Positions 1 through 13,002 of a stretch of DNA of 64,000 bases are shown piece after piece. Source of the DNA: Sanderia malayensis (lineage: Eukaryota; Cnidaria; Scyphozoa; Semaeostomeae; Pelagiidae). The notes beneath the pieces are model-generated. The model had not been told where the DNA came from, did no database searches, and saw nothing but the letters and a program-made list of their open reading frames with translations. How positions within the stretch are numbered: the first letter of the stretch is position 1; each line of letters starts with the position of its first letter. The stretch covers positions 2,480,001 to 2,544,000 of the forward strand of contig RQOL01000855.1 of the NCBI GenBank assembly GCA_013076295.1, read 5' to 3'. The position numbers were made by a program, and so were the translations under genes.

Positions 1-2646
1 AAAATACTAAAATGACTGGCTTGTTCTGTTACTGATTCATGAACACTTCATACCTTCTTGCTTATATATGGATGTCCGTTTTGAGTTTGGATGCCTTAAA
101 CTTTGATGAATTTTTAAGAAAGTGTAATCTCTTCACCCTTCATCACCATCAAAACTCCTCCTCATACTCGACTACTCCGCAGCGCATCCGCGCCCAACTG
201 ATCTATTCGCAACGACCAATGCTTCTAATCCACGTAGCTACTACCAATACAAAGCACTTTACTATACCACTTCTTTATGTTCGTTAGCTATTTGAAACCA
301 AACCAATCAACAAAATTAACCTTTAAATTCTATTCAACACACAACATGGTTCAGTCGGTTAAAGTGTATCAAATAAACTAAAGCATGTCTGTAATGTGCT
401 ATGCGAAGTGAATACTACAGTAAATAGGCTTTACCTTTGCTTTGATTTATCAGAAGCTGTCCCATCTGACCTGGTACTCTTATCCATACTTGGCCCTTTG
501 AACTACAAAGGTCTCTACCTCTGACTTGGCTGCTTACCAGAACTATGACCGCTCGGTGCGTTTTGCCTTCTTTGAACCAAAGTGCTATCAATTACAGTAT
601 GCCTGTGAAATGGTATTTACCGTCATGCCAGTAGGTATTGTACGCTTTCCAGAGCAACAAACGCATACCAATACACACACATTCTAACTGATTGTACCCA
701 TGCAGTCAATGCCGCTGATCAGTCGTTCTTCACAAATATCAACGATTATGTTATTTGTCTTTGGTTAAAAATATCGTTTGACGCGTTAAACATCGTCGTA
801 TAAAGTCATAAGAACCACTTGATTAATTACATTTGCTTGATCTTTTGACCAACATGGCCTCCACAAGCTTCTTAATTCTACACAGGTTCAGCTGTAGGCA
901 GTTACAATTATTTACGACCATTATCAGTGAAGGTTTGCGACTTGACAACCGCAAATCAGTCCACAATTTATAAGTAGGCTCCATAGCTGTGAGCCCATAG
1001 CTGTAAGCCACAGTTTTACGAAGGGAATTTAGTCGTAATTGACTCAATGTGAAGCAATTGTTTAAAATTTCACGGCATCAGCATATCTAATTTTGCTTCT
1101 ACTGTTTTCTCATCATGGTATCCGAAACCTGTCATGCTGTCTAAATGAACAGGTAGCTAACTATAGCCTATAACTGGTTTCAAAAACAATACTCCTCAGA
1201 ATATATGATTTGCTTTCTACAACAGAGTAAACCAAAGCATGTTATACTTTATATTATCTATCTATTCTGCTATGTTAACTTGCTATTATTTATTATTAGT
1301 TATTATTTATATTCTTTCTTGCTATGCTAATTATATTCTTATACGAATGAACAATATACGACACCTTCTAGGTTGCAAGACGCCAAAACCAAGTAAATTT
1401 TCACAACTCTTACCGTGTCTAGTAATCTTGCTTCACACCCTATGTCAACGATGATTTTTTTTTATGCGACCTCAGCTGCGTTTGAAAATCCAAGAAGATT
1501 AATTTCCAATTTGTTAATATAAAATTGTCTCAAAAGCTTCAAGTTAGTACCACATAGCATCAACCATCATTGTCCACAAGCCGCGTCTTCAATATAATTT
1601 GTGTGTGTCTGTGGAGACTCAAGTGTGGTAAGCTAACAGCCGCAGAATGAAGCTTCTTAACCGATGAGGTAATGCCATCGTGCACCAAGGAACATTGAAG
1701 CGTGTAGTGAAATACTAGCAGAATCTAGATTCGGTTTGCACTCAGCTTAAGGAAACGTATTCGGCATCTGATCATTCAATGCGTTCACCCGTCATACCCA
1801 ATGGGTTCGTGATTTCTCTCTCTCTCCCCGTTATTGTTAAATGCAGTTTGGTGAAGCACGTCAGATTCTAACCCAAATCAAGCTACGTGATAATTGAAAG
1901 AATTCTTGGGACATTTTCAGATTTTCATGCGTAGAAAGGGAGCAAATGAGCGATGAATTAAATGGATAAATGCTGGGGTATTTCAGTAGTCCATCGCAGG
2001 CCCCAGCAGCTCAATTTGCAGAATGGTATTAAGCTATTAAGGGTAGCTTATGGGGTATTGGTTTGAGCCCACATCGCTCCTCGCATGTAACGGATATATG
2101 ATTTTTAAATAGTGCTGTTTGCAATTTTATCAAGCACCATCTTTGTCTGCAATGACTCTGATAACATCTGTTCTCCCCAGCTGCACAAAGCAACGGCACT
2201 ATAATTTTGCTTAACGTCAATTTACTAATTCTATGCTTCAGTCAGCCAGTATTTTGTGAAAGTTTAGTAAACCAATAGGCTTTTGAACTACTCCCAAACT
2301 TGATTACATAAATTTTGCAATGAGACACAATGGCTTTGATGTTTGCTTTCACCGTAATCAATAGAAAAACACTCGCTTTGCAATCTCTATTGTTCCTTCA
2401 CAATATTTGCCTTTGTTGCTCCAGAAACATATTTTGCTTCACGGTATTTGTGCCGAAATAGCTGATCTGTTGTTTGTAAACATTTATGTTCTCAGCGCAG
2501 ATATCTGAAGGATTCAGTAGGGCTCTGAAGCACACCCTGGCAACAGTGACACTCAAGAGTTCAATGTATAAATACAGACACCCTGTGGCAAAATATCAAC
2601 CGAAGGGAAACCCAACACCGTTTTAAAGTCTTTTCGAAATTTCACA
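1..2646. other. Intergenic region upstream of the decarboxylase gene
   Basis: No exon, RNA gene or repeat array is recognised here. The open frames are short, lack family similarity that I can see, and lie in AT-rich sequence. The promoter of the gene starting at 2647 should lie in the last few hundred bases, but no convincing core promoter element can be assigned. Confidence 0.5.
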
Positions 2647-5600
2647 ATGTCTGGTAGACGAGCATGCAATGCTGTCCTTTCAGATTTGGTAAGTTTCTCA
2701 TTAAAACGCGATTTAATTTCACGATTTTTCTTTTTTATATTTACCTGTAACATTATCTGGTATTCAGCTCTGATTGGAACTTTTCTATCATGTTTGTAGG
2801 CAAAGCTCCTGGGAGTTACCTCGAGAGCTGGCAAAAATGCGAGAAGTTTTTCGGCATCGTGCATATGTGGCAGTTCTGATAACTCTTTAGAGCCTACCAA
2901 AGAAGGACCTGATAAGGTATATAAAATTCAAGCATTTTACTATCAAAAATATTGTTGTATTTTAAGCTTAGATTAGGCTGAAATTTTTGCCAATTTTTTT
3001 ATTGGCAGGTGACTGTACCACCACCCTCTATAGGCCTATTGTTTTGAACTATTGTGCATAAAATCTGGCATGTACTCGGAAATCTCAGCCTTTAGGTAGT
3101 CGGAGAGCCAAGTGATCAAATAATCAGACTCTATAAAACATATATAACTGTACTTGACGAAAAATATTAGGCCATTTTTGTTATGGTTCGATTCTATTCA
3201 GCGTTGCGTGACAGCCTGAGTAGAAATGCCCTTCCGCTGAGTTTTATTGTTTTCAATCAAATCATTCGTGGCAAATCTTTTGGTCTTCTCGGTAAGCTCT
3301 GAAAGAAACCACAATTTCTCGGATTTCTATAATGCCATCGCCGAAAGTTATATCAATTTTCCACTATTTCTACATGCCACGCCTACCTCATAATATTTTA
3401 TAGCGTTGCAATCCACTATTTGGGAGGGGCCGGAGAGCTGAGAAACCCTCCGTCTAATCCATTTAAAAGCCCTCTGAAAATTTCTTCATAAAAAATCCCC
3501 AGGATCCATTATAAGGTATCACACCTAATCTCAAATGTGCCCATGTCAAATATCAATTAATCTATTTTTTCACTTCAGATTGAGAATCAAGCAAAGCGGA
3601 ATGAAGAAGCTGGCAGTTATACAGAGTTGGTCCGTGATTTCTTGGATCCAAAAGATTTCTACAATGCAATTCGCAAGCATGGTATCGACTACTTTTGTGG
3701 TGTGCCTGACTCCTTATTGAAAGACTTTTGTGCTTTTGTCAGCTCTACGGTTCCCAAGAAGAACCACATCATTACAGCAAATGAAGGAACTGCAATTGCA
3801 TTGGCATCTGGCTATCATTTAGCATCTGGAAAGACTGCCATGGTCTACTTACAGGTAAGGATATTGTCTCTAGAATAAGGGATATTGTCACCACCTTAGG
3901 GGATTTGTCTCTGTCTGTATCCCCCTTGTATCTCAGAGCATAATACCAACCTTTTACCCTTGGTAATCATAGAACTATTGCATGGATACATACACAAGAA
4001 TATTCTTCTTACTGCTATCATTCATGTACTATTACGAAGTGGTGTATTTTCAGAGCGGGAGAAACAAATTGCCATGCCATGTGACAACAACAACGACAAT
4101 AATAATAGCAATAATAATAATAATAATAATAATTATTATGTATCTCATATTTATTGTAAATTCATTTTAACACCATTTCATTCTAAATGCTTCTTTTATC
4201 CTATAGAACTCTGGTCTTGGTAATATTGTCAATCCACTGATGTCTTTGGCAGTGCCAAGCGTCTACAGCATCCCAATGCTACTGTTTGTTGGTTGGAGAG
4301 GGGAGCCTGGAAAACGAGACGAACCCCAGCATGTTGTTCAAGGGAAGGCCACGCCTGGGCTTCTAGGTAAGATACTTATATTTTATGTTGTTTTCAAAGA
4401 AACAGCACTATTGCACAATTCCATCTGCATAATTTTGTAATTGCTTCAAGATTGCATCTTATTGACACAGGAGTGTTAGAAGTGTCTGTGTTGTTCATTG
4501 ACTGAGCATAAATTTAAATTCCTCATCTCCAAATTATTCACATGTATCTATAATAGTGATAGATAAGATGTTATATGAGTAATCCCCCTTTCTTGATCTC
4601 TAGCTGCTTGTGGAATCCCCTTTCAAGTTTTACCAGATTATATTGAAGGAGCAGAACAGGTACGAAAATTTTTCAATCTTATTATTCTCATTTGGTAATT
4701 AACAAATGGCAGGTCAGTTATTATAGAGCCTTGTTTATCGCAATTGCAGTGATTAAGACAAAGCAAGTTTCTGTAATAACTGTGATGTAACTAAGTCGCA
4801 GTGATAAAGCATTTATTGATATGAAGTCATGCTAATTCTGTTAGTTATATCAATGGAGATTATGCTGTATTTCCAGGCACTCTACACTGCAAGGAAGCAC
4901 ATGGAAGTATCAAAAGGCCCGTACTGTTTACTGGTACGAAGGCAGACTTTCTTGCCGTTCAAGCTATCAGATACGGAGGCAAGGTATCCTTTGAATCGCG
5001 AGGTGGCTCTGCAAAATGTAATTGACAATCTTCATGACCGCGATGTTGTTGTTGGCACAACGGGTATGCTTTCCAGGGAACTTTTTGAGTATCGCGAAGC
5101 CAAGGGACAAGGCCACGAGAAAGATTTCCTTTGTGTTGGAAGTATGGGACACGCCTCGGCTATAGCTTTGGGTATTGCCGGACAAAGACCCAGACGACAG
5201 GTACGGTTTGCTTTCTGCACATCATTCCGCTTTTTATTGAGCTTGTCAACTTCGGATATCTAGCGAGCGTACTCACTAAAATGCGGAACGAACAAGCTGT
5301 GGAACGATCTTTAAGCTCTGTTATTTATTGTTTTAAAACCATAATTGCTGATTCTTGTTGCTCTGTCAACAATAGGCATGATTTAAAACTATGTAGCTGT
5401 TTTTGAACTATATGCCTTTCTCTATTTAACTGAGCTTTCATCATTTTCTGAATCTAAGGTCTTCTGTCTTGACGGTGATGGAGCGGCCCTTATGCATCTC
5501 GGAAACATGGCGACAGTAGGTCATCATGGTCCACGCAACCTGAAGCATATTATTATCAACAATGGCGCACACGACTCTGTGGGTGGACAGCCCACCGATG

Positions 5601-5979
5601 CTGGCAGAGAGGAGGACTTCCATCTCACCCAAATTGCCCTTGGTGTCGGCTATAAGCAGGTGAGTTTGTCTTGAGAACGTATGGGTGGGAGGTAGAGAGA
5701 CACATCAACATTGTATGTGATGCTTGTTAGGGTTGGACGCTTCTCTCTATAGTGATATTCTTGCAGCAAGATGTCTGATACTTTGTTTTCAATCCACAGG
5801 CATTTACTGCCGTCACTGCTGAAGAAATCAGCGACTATGTTGCTGCGTTGAGAGAAATGGAAGGACCGGTCATGCTCGAGATAAAAGTGAATAAAGGTGG
5901 GAGGAAAAATTTGGGGAGACCAACTCGCACACCGATTCAAAACAAAGGTGATTTCATGCATTTTTTGGCCATCGACTAA
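2647..5979 (+). CDS. Phosphonopyruvate decarboxylase (TPP-dependent), probably mitochondrial
   Basis: Eight exons join in frame to 451 aa: 2647-2688, 2800-2916, 3579-3854, 4207-4366, 4604-4659, 4877-5200, 5459-5659 and 5800-5979. All introns are GT-AG. The family converts phosphonopyruvate to phosphonoacetaldehyde and CO2, pulling the unfavourable PEP mutase reaction towards C-P compounds such as 2-aminoethylphosphonate. Two TPP-enzyme signatures are visible. The N-terminal cofactor-activating Glu is in [19 protein letters not shown] (Glu near residue 122). The C-terminal TPP/Mg motif starts at [10 protein letters not shown] (Gly331) and ends in IIINN. The motif [11 protein letters not shown] also fits this family. 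The first two exons encode an Arg/Ser-rich, acid-poor leader ending around ARSFSAS, which looks like a mitochondrial presequence. The start is the first ATG in phase with exon 2; no upstream exon is needed. An AATAAA near 6146 could end the transcript. The gene is convergent with the STAND gene, about 470 bp away. A sulfopyruvate decarboxylase role is the main alternative. Confidence 0.93.
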
Positions 5980-6453
5980 CAGGTATGGAAGTTGGATACA
6001 TATTAAGGAAGGGAGTGCCAAATTCAGCTTGCACAGACAGGGTTTTTATTTTAGTTTAGATTAAACAGAGAAATTTCGACGAAATTATGCGAAATATATT
6101 AATTATCAAAATATATGTACCAGTCACATATTTCTCCAAGCATCAAATAAAAACCCGTAGGAAATTTTTTAACTTCGCAGAAGCTACCAGCCATTAACGT
6201 TTACGTCTACAATAATAATAATAGTACAAAAAGTAATTAAAAATATTAATAAATAAAAGGTGAATGTGTTTAAAAATAACGTCTTCATTACGTACCAATT
6301 ATCTAAAAATTTACACGAAACTCTGTTATAAAAATACCGATCAAAAAATCCAGCGTTGAAGCAAGAAAATTAGAAAAGCAAAGCCAAGCTAAGCAATGAG
6401 AACTGCATCATAATATACGATAATATAAATACAGCAGGCATGCAATACGAGCA
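5980..6453. other. Convergent 3' intergenic gap
   Basis: AT-rich, with no reading frame of note. It holds an AATAAA on the plus strand (~6146) for the decarboxylase and a TTTATT (~6045; AATAAA on minus) that could serve the STAND gene. If both signals are used, the two 3' UTRs would overlap by roughly 100 bases. That overlap is inferred from the signals alone. Confidence 0.4.
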
Positions 6454-9400
6454 TTACCTTGTAATGCACTCCCTGTATTCTTTGGCTTTTTGAAGCCATT
6501 TTTGTCGTTGCCTTTCATCTCCACGCAGACCGTAAACTTCAGCCAAGTGCTCCAATGCCTCACACGCACCATCACGTCTACCAACAACATGCAGAAAATA
6601 CCGTGCCGCCTTTTTAAGGTAGGACTCTGCCTCCAGCAACAGATCTGACGTGGGACAAGGGCTACTGCCATCCCACGCATTATGATAGTTGTAGTTTGGT
6701 GCGGTTGCAGGGTTGCTACTGTTGCGACTTCTCCCATCTAGCCCCTCACGCAGACTCGCTGTACTGGAAGAATCGAGCCTCAACAGCGAAATCCGTTGGC
6801 TGGCTAACAATATGCTGCAAGGTCCTTTACACGGCACATTGCAATTGCATTTGGATTTCAATGCTGGTGGTAATGATCCCCTCGCACCTTCTTGTTCATC
6901 TTGTGGTGCATCTCCTCCCACATATTCTTTTCCATTGTCTTTTCCATCTCCTTGTTCATATTGTGGTGCATCTCGTGGTGCATCTCTTCTTTCATCTACC
7001 ATTGCATTTCGTACTGCATCGTCTCTTGCATTGCCTCTTGCATCTTCTTTTCTTCTTGTATCTCGTAGTGAACCTCCTGCCATATATTCTCTCCCATCTC
7101 CTTGGGCATCTCGTAGTGCATCGCTTAGTGCACTGCCGCCTACTGCACTGCCACCTACTGCATCCTCTTTGGCATCTTTCGGTGCCACTTTCAGTCTACC
7201 TCTTTCATCATATTCTCTTGCAAATCCCCCGTGTACAGTCTTTTCTTCCAGACAATGTCCTCTGCACTCCACCATGCCGCAATGACAAGGCATTCTATCA
7301 TCGTTTTCATGAATCTCAGCCACAATCGTTGCATTTCCTTGCTGCCTGCTTATCTCTACGACGTGGAAATTATGATGCTTTGGTCTCGGATCCGGTACGG
7401 CTGTCAGCGTTGCTTGATTCAACTCCTCTTGCCACGCCTTGAACTCCTCCAAACAGCACAACCCAAGCTCGCTTATAGTCTGCGCAGTGTCACTGTGCTC
7501 TCCGAGAAACTGCTGCTCCGCATCGAAAACTTCCAGCAGGATATTCTTCGCTTCATTGTACCTCTCTTGGGCGCGATATATTCTGCCGAGAAGTCGTTTG
7601 CAATTGCATGTCAAGGGATGCTGGTCTCCAAAGTGCTCCGCGCAGGTCTTTAAGCAAGTGTTCTGGAGGATGTCAAGTGCTTCGTTCTGTTTGTTATCCT
7701 CAAATTTGAAACCTGCAACCAACGAAAGATGACGTTAGTAAGGCCTGTATAAACAAAAGGGTACCTTTTTACAGTTGAAATGTCCTCCTGACAGAGAATA
7801 TATATCATATACCAGAACAGGTATAGAGAATTTCTCCGTACTTTATGAAATAACCTGTAAAGAGTACACCTGTCTCTAGAGGACATTTCCTAACAGAAGG
7901 TACTTCCTTATTAATTAAGCACCCTTTTGGACATCGGAGACTTTAAGGTCTAACGTCAACAGATGAGTTTGGATGTAAACTTGAAATGGGCCCACTGACC
8001 TGCTAGTATGCGGTTGCTGTCAACAATGTATGCGTGGTATGATATCTGTTGCTGGATTTTCTGTTTGAAGAACTCGCTTGAGCTCTGAAGTTGTTGGCTT
8101 CCTTTCTTAAGCAACTCTTGTCTCTTCTCGTTCTCACTCATGATCCCTTTTGCCAGCAAACAAGTGCCGAACTTGAACAAAGAATAAGCGTAAATCTCCT
8201 TCCCTTCCTCTGACGAGGAACCATCCCTCGATACCTCTCCACTCAGGGGGTCAATGGATGCTTCTAGCAAGCTCTTTGCTTCGGACGAGAACCAGTGGTA
8301 GCCGAACGCATCTACTTTGAACGTGGCGATAAAAACGTTTAGTTTGTCCTCGTCCAAACTGTTCATAAATCTAGCTTTGCGTTTAAGGTTGCGGTAGATT
8401 TCCAGCGCCTCGTGCAGGGAAAGCAGTTTTGAGAACAAATAGTGCACCCGCAAATTCGTAGCCACTGCAACCGCGGCCTTGTATTTGATATTGTTGCCAA
8501 CCTTGAGACTCGCCTTGATGTCTCCAGCGTGGCGCCGAAACAGCGAAACGATGCGTCGGACCCTTTCGTCCTTGTCCTCGATGGATATCGACAAGTTCTC
8601 GGGTATGCCATCGGAAGGCGTGAACGGCTCGAGCATTCGCAACTCCTCGTTCTTCTTCGGCAAATCAGCCATGAAACATTTGCTCATGTACAGAAGGAGG
8701 TTGTGAAAGAGCTCTTGGTGACGTTTTTCAGCGTCTTCGAACCTGCTTCGAAGGTCGTTATGGTCTTGTACGATTGCTCGCAACAACTGGCCTAGCATGG
8801 CTGGAATCGTGTAGACTTTCTTGCTCTGTGCAGCATTGTCGAGCTTTCTCGACGAAAAGAACAGAGCACCATGCTCGCAGAAAGAGTTGAAGGAGCGGTC
8901 AGTGATGTTCATGTCACTGTCAACGATGTGCCAAGCGCGTTTCACATCGAACTCGGAGCTGAATGTCAAGACCTGGGCAAGCAGGGACTTCTCCCTGGAA
9001 TCCAAGCAAGCGAAAATTGCCTGTAAGGTTTTTTTACCCGCAAATGAAGAGCATACGTGGTCTATCAATTCATCCAACTTGCAGTGGATTGCTTTGAGCA
9101 ACTCTTGTTTACTGTCAACTGCAAACACTGATTTGATATCGGTTTCAGCGATGGCTTTCAAGAGAAATGGAACTCGCTCAATCCTCCTGCAGATGTTACT
9201 TGCAACCTGCTTGGACAAGGCCGGGTTAATATTGACCATGAACTTAACCGCCTCTTCCTCTTCCATTGTTCGTATTATGACTTCGCGGGATTTGACTTTG
9301 TCCGTGAACAGCATTGTGTTCCACAGAGAGCACAGCGTCGAAATGCATATCTTTAATTTACGCTTCTGCGACATTTGTCTCATGACTTCGTGCAAAAACT

Positions 9401-10906
9401 TCACTATTTCTTTCCCGTTGCTCGAGAATGGGATCAATGATAAGTCGAGAATCAATAGAACTTCGTCATATGCATCTGTTTCGACAATACCATTCAGGCT
9501 GTTAATTACTTGGTTAACAAGTTTATGTGGTTGGTGCACTTCATTTGTGATCTTTTCAAGAATCTTCATCGCCAGCCATGATTGATTTTGCTGATCCGAG
9601 GCCTGGATCTTGATTACTTTTGATCTTTCGAAAGCCATTTGGTCTTTGTTGATTTCTCTGTACAAAACGTCAAGTATGATTGTTTTCCCACTGCTGATAT
9701 GTCCAGCCAAGCTGACTATGGAGATGTCTGGATTTAGCAAGGCTTTCTTCAAATCTTCTACTTCGCTAAGAGTCGAAGAAGGCAAAGCAGACCGACTGTC
9801 CAAGTCCACATCGTGAAATGTATCTAGCAGAATTAAGTAATAATTGAGTTTTGAAAATCAGTGGGGCTATTAAGTCAAGGGGGGCTTATTCGATTTATGA
9901 AGTTCAAGAGGGGGCTTAAGCGAAAGAGGGGGTTCAATAGAGATTCTACAGCACGTGTATTTATTTGAGAAGACATCTACAGCACCCCGGGCACAAGACC
10001 TGATTTCATGAATCCATTTCAACTATTTTTGTACAGATTTGTTTCGAGTAGACAGGTAAAGCTTTATGAAATGCTTGGTGAAATTCTTCATATTTACCTT
10101 CTTCATCTGGCCAACTGACATGTTCATAAGAATATGCATGTGCATGTGAATTTGCTCTTTGATCTGCAAAAACATGTACAAAGAAGATCAAAGATGCTAT
10201 GGTAAGCAAAATACAGACATAGAGAATTGCCTGGAAATTAAAAACACTTTGAAAATGTAAATACATGTAAATACATACAGTGTTGACAGTTTGCCCAGGG
10301 AGAAACACGTCCTGAAAATTTGCTGAAATAGCTTGATGATAAGGAATCACCGTCTGTCATGTACTGAGGTTCTACAACAGAAGAGAACTTGTGGATTCAT
10401 TCCTAAAACCATTTCCGAAGATAGTGCAGCAGCTACACTAAGTATCTCATAATAAGTTCCTTTATCTATTGACGACTTAATATATTTTAATGATTTTAAT
10501 AAACGACCTTAATTACTGGGAAGGCATTTAGAGGAGGGGGCGTTTTTTTGAAAAATTACACCAAATAATGGAAAATTTTGGTAAACTTACGTCTTGGGGA
10601 ATCTTTTCCCGTTGTCAAATGTTCATAAATGTCCGATCTACCAGTCCTGCAAAGTGCATTCAGCAATTGTTCCTTGGTTGCTTGACATCCTAACTTTTTC
10701 TTCCACTCACTTAATAACTTTGCACTGACATCTTGGAGTTTGTGCGGTCTTTGGTATTCGATTTCTTCTATCACGCCCTCGGGGTCCACACCAGGAAAAT
10801 CTCTGAATAAATTTCTTGCCAAAATCTGCCAATCTGTTGTGATCCTTTCACTCACACAAACAATATCCTCTTGGCTAGGCTCCTCCTTGTCAGAAGAAGA
10901 AGCCAT
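6454..10906 (-). CDS. Death domain - STAND/NACHT-type ATPase - TPR protein
   Basis: Five exons on the minus strand join in frame to 1185 aa: 10906-10591, 10371-10279, 10163-10098, 9823-8000 and 7712-6454. Residues ~15-100 resemble a death domain (TDWQILARNLF, LLSEWKKKLG). Exons 2 and 3 give a short linker. Exon 4 holds a P-loop, GHISSGKT (199-206), and a Walker B-like strand EVLLILDLSL (~280-289), followed by a long helical region. Exon 5 begins with TPR/kinesin-light-chain-like helices (EALDILQNTCLKTCAEHFGD, then ERYNEAKNILLEVFDAEQQF). It continues with an Asp/Ala/Gly-rich low-complexity insert (~938-1063) and ends with another TPR-like pair. STAND proteins of this layout are signal-transducing switches in immunity and cell death; the ligand here is unknown. 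Two similar cysteine motifs flank the insert. The start is the Met before SSSDKEEPSQED; an in-frame upstream Met at about 11062 is possible. It belongs to an expanded family type in cnidarians and sponges. Confidence 0.87.
9866..9960. repeat. Dispersed 'AAGCCCC/GGGGCTT' repeat copy
   Basis: A stretch in the intron upstream of STAND exon 4 contains several short G-runs followed by CTTA/CTTATT. The same vocabulary recurs at 13480-13760, 16700-16862, 21838-21905, 24437-24620, 39965-40086 and 61015-61100, often beside a tract reading TTTTACTGTA. This looks like a dispersed non-autonomous element or its remnants. Confidence 0.5.
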
Positions 10907-11656
10907 TGCGTTTAGGCCGTTTGACTTACTATGACAACACAAATGAGGAACGTTCACGTAAGAATTCGGAGTTGATAGGCCATCTGGACAATTCTTGCAG
11001 TAACCACCGTCGAAAATCCTCCTTTTTGGAATATCCATTAACGTTTGTTTGTGAATTTTCAAGATGTTATCGGTGTGCTTTTACCATGTCGAAATGACAT
11101 GTACTGTCGCATTGTGGGTCAATGCGAAAATGACAAAACAAAGCAATAGCAATATGCGCTGCACTGCACTGCATCATTGGGAAGTCCTCGATGATGCAAT
11201 CGCAATCCAAGGGACTGGGACTTCAATGTTATTTTGTTGTGACCATTTTCAAAGCAATCCGATATCCATGAATGAGTTCCATTGATATCGATGATGTTGA
11301 TGACTTCCTTGTTTTCGCGAGCTCTTTCTGAGAAGCTCCTCGAATTGAAAAGGAGGCTACACAATAACTGTTTCATCTGACTTGTTGTTGTTGTTGAAAG
11401 GTCTTCAGACTTTGGAGAAGTTTGGAGAGATTTAATATTGAATTTGTCAAAACTATAAGGTATATTCTATTAACTTCAGCATGCTTCAAATCTCTAGCTA
11501 ATCTCGATGTGAAGCTATTACGCCGAGTAGCGGTCCACCGCACACAAATTTGTCCAGATACTTCTTACATGAAGTCTCAGCAAGATTCATTTTTTCAGTC
11601 CTGTTTGTGCGAGAAATTATTCTGGTCAAAATAAAAAAATTAATTCTACCCTATCT

Positions 11657-11720
11657 GGGATCGAACCACCTGCTATTCGGTTGGCGTTCTGTTGTGTTAA
11701 CCAATGCACAACACGGCGCA
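11657..11720 (-). repeat. tRNA-derived SINE-like fragment
   Basis: On the minus strand there is a tRNA-like internal promoter. An A-box-like stretch (GTGCATTGGTTAACAC) is followed about 30 bases later by a perfect B box, GGTTCGATCCC. The flanks do not form a convincing acceptor stem, so a functional tRNA is unlikely and a tRNA-derived SINE head is favoured. Confidence 0.45.
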
Positions 11721-11747
11721 GTTATTCAAGAAGATGGATTTATGGTA

Positions 11748-12500
11748 CAGTGGAATCCCGCTATAACGAACTCTGTAGGGACCGAGAAAATAGTTCGCAA
11801 TAGCGGGAGTTCGTTGTACAGAAGGGACATTTTTTTATAAAGAATTCCAAACACAAATGGGCCAGAATGTCTGTTGGACCCTCCCTCAAGTATTCGCGCT
11901 TAAATGGCACACTATATTGTTCCAAAAAAACAGTTTACAGGATGACAACAGTTTTTGCTCTGATAGATTGCAACAGGAAAAAACGCTTAAGTATGTTTAA
12001 CAATGAAACATCACAAAGCAAAGTCGATATTACCACTTGATGTCAATTTTTTCATTACTATTTCTATTTTATCTACTTTTATTTCTCTCTGTTCCGTTAA
12101 ACAAAAAATCAGTGATATGTTTTTGTTCCTTTTTGTTTCTCATTGCTACGTCATATAATTTCGAGAGGGAATTGATCTTCTTCGCATTTCGTTCCCTATT
12201 TCCGCACAAAAAAGGCTCGGTGTTTGAAGTCCATCCAGAGCTTGAAAAACTTCACCCTTGAGCTTGAAAAACTTCACCCTTGGCGATAAGTTTTCTCAAA
12301 AATTCGTTATATCGAGGGTATTTGTGGTCAGGGGATCGGAAGTTTGGTTCGTAATAACGAGAGTTCGTTATATCCAGGGTTCGTTATACAGGGAGCATTT
12401 ACAGTAGGATTTACTTCCCAGAATCCAAGGGACCGGAGTTTTAGTTCGTAATACCGGGAAGTTCGTTATAAGCGGGGTTCGTTATAGCGGGATTCCACTG
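11748..12500. mobile_element. Non-autonomous Tc1/mariner element, pogo/Tigger-like
   Basis: A 753-bp segment is bounded by near-perfect terminal inverted repeats beginning CAGTGGAATCCCGCTATAAC. Both ends are flanked by TA, the target duplicated by Tc1/mariner elements. The interior repeats TIR-like words (GTTCGTTATA, GCGGGA) several times near both ends and has no transposase. It lies in the intergenic region before GRHPR. Confidence 0.8.
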
Positions 12501-13002
12501 TATTTCCTTGCAAGACTTCTTGCGCTGCACTTTTTGGCTGAAGGAATATTCGTCTGGTTAGACGAGTGACGAGTATTCATCTAACATTCTTGTGGTTCTT
12601 TTGGTTCGTTTCGTGTGGCTTGGAGTTTGGATTGAAGAAGGCTTCCTCTGCGACGTGTCAGGTGTCAGTAAGTATTTCGTGCGTTTTATTATATTATAGA
12701 AGTTAACATGAACTATTCGGAGGATTATAAATTAAAAAATGTTTAATTTCCTAGCAAGGCCCTTGAATCGACGATTAAAAACATATAGGTAACAAGATAG
12801 AAGTTGGGAGGACGAGGAGAGCGAGAGGGGTTGTGTGGTGTGGTATAAGCCAGCTTGAAAGGTTGGAGTGTATGGTTATGGGGCTGGGCTTGGGTTGAAA
12901 TGAAGCTAATAGTCGCCCGTAAAGTTGCTAAATGCTACTGTGATACTTCCATGGTAATTAGTAAGTGCTAATCATTATATGTTTTTTATTGTGGAGTTAA
13001 AA

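Noticed and set aside
6696..7442. 248-codon plus-strand frame opposite the STAND gene
   Set aside because: It is antisense to exon 5 of the STAND gene, and its Leu/His-rich translation simply mirrors the low-complexity Asp/Ala region.
8821..9585. 254-codon plus-strand frame
   Set aside because: It is the antisense shadow of STAND exon 4, whose family motifs are on the minus strand.
10169..10258. Transmembrane helix (FQAILYVCILLTIASLIFFV) in the STAND protein
   Set aside because: It is open only if the intron between the exons at 10279 and 10163 is retained. Using the acceptor at about 10236 instead shifts the frame and hits a stop, and the in-phase exon starts at 10163.
11657..11720. Functional tRNA gene on the minus strand
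   Set aside because: The B box is good, but no matching acceptor-stem halves or clear anticodon arm were found. A SINE-like fragment is a better fit.
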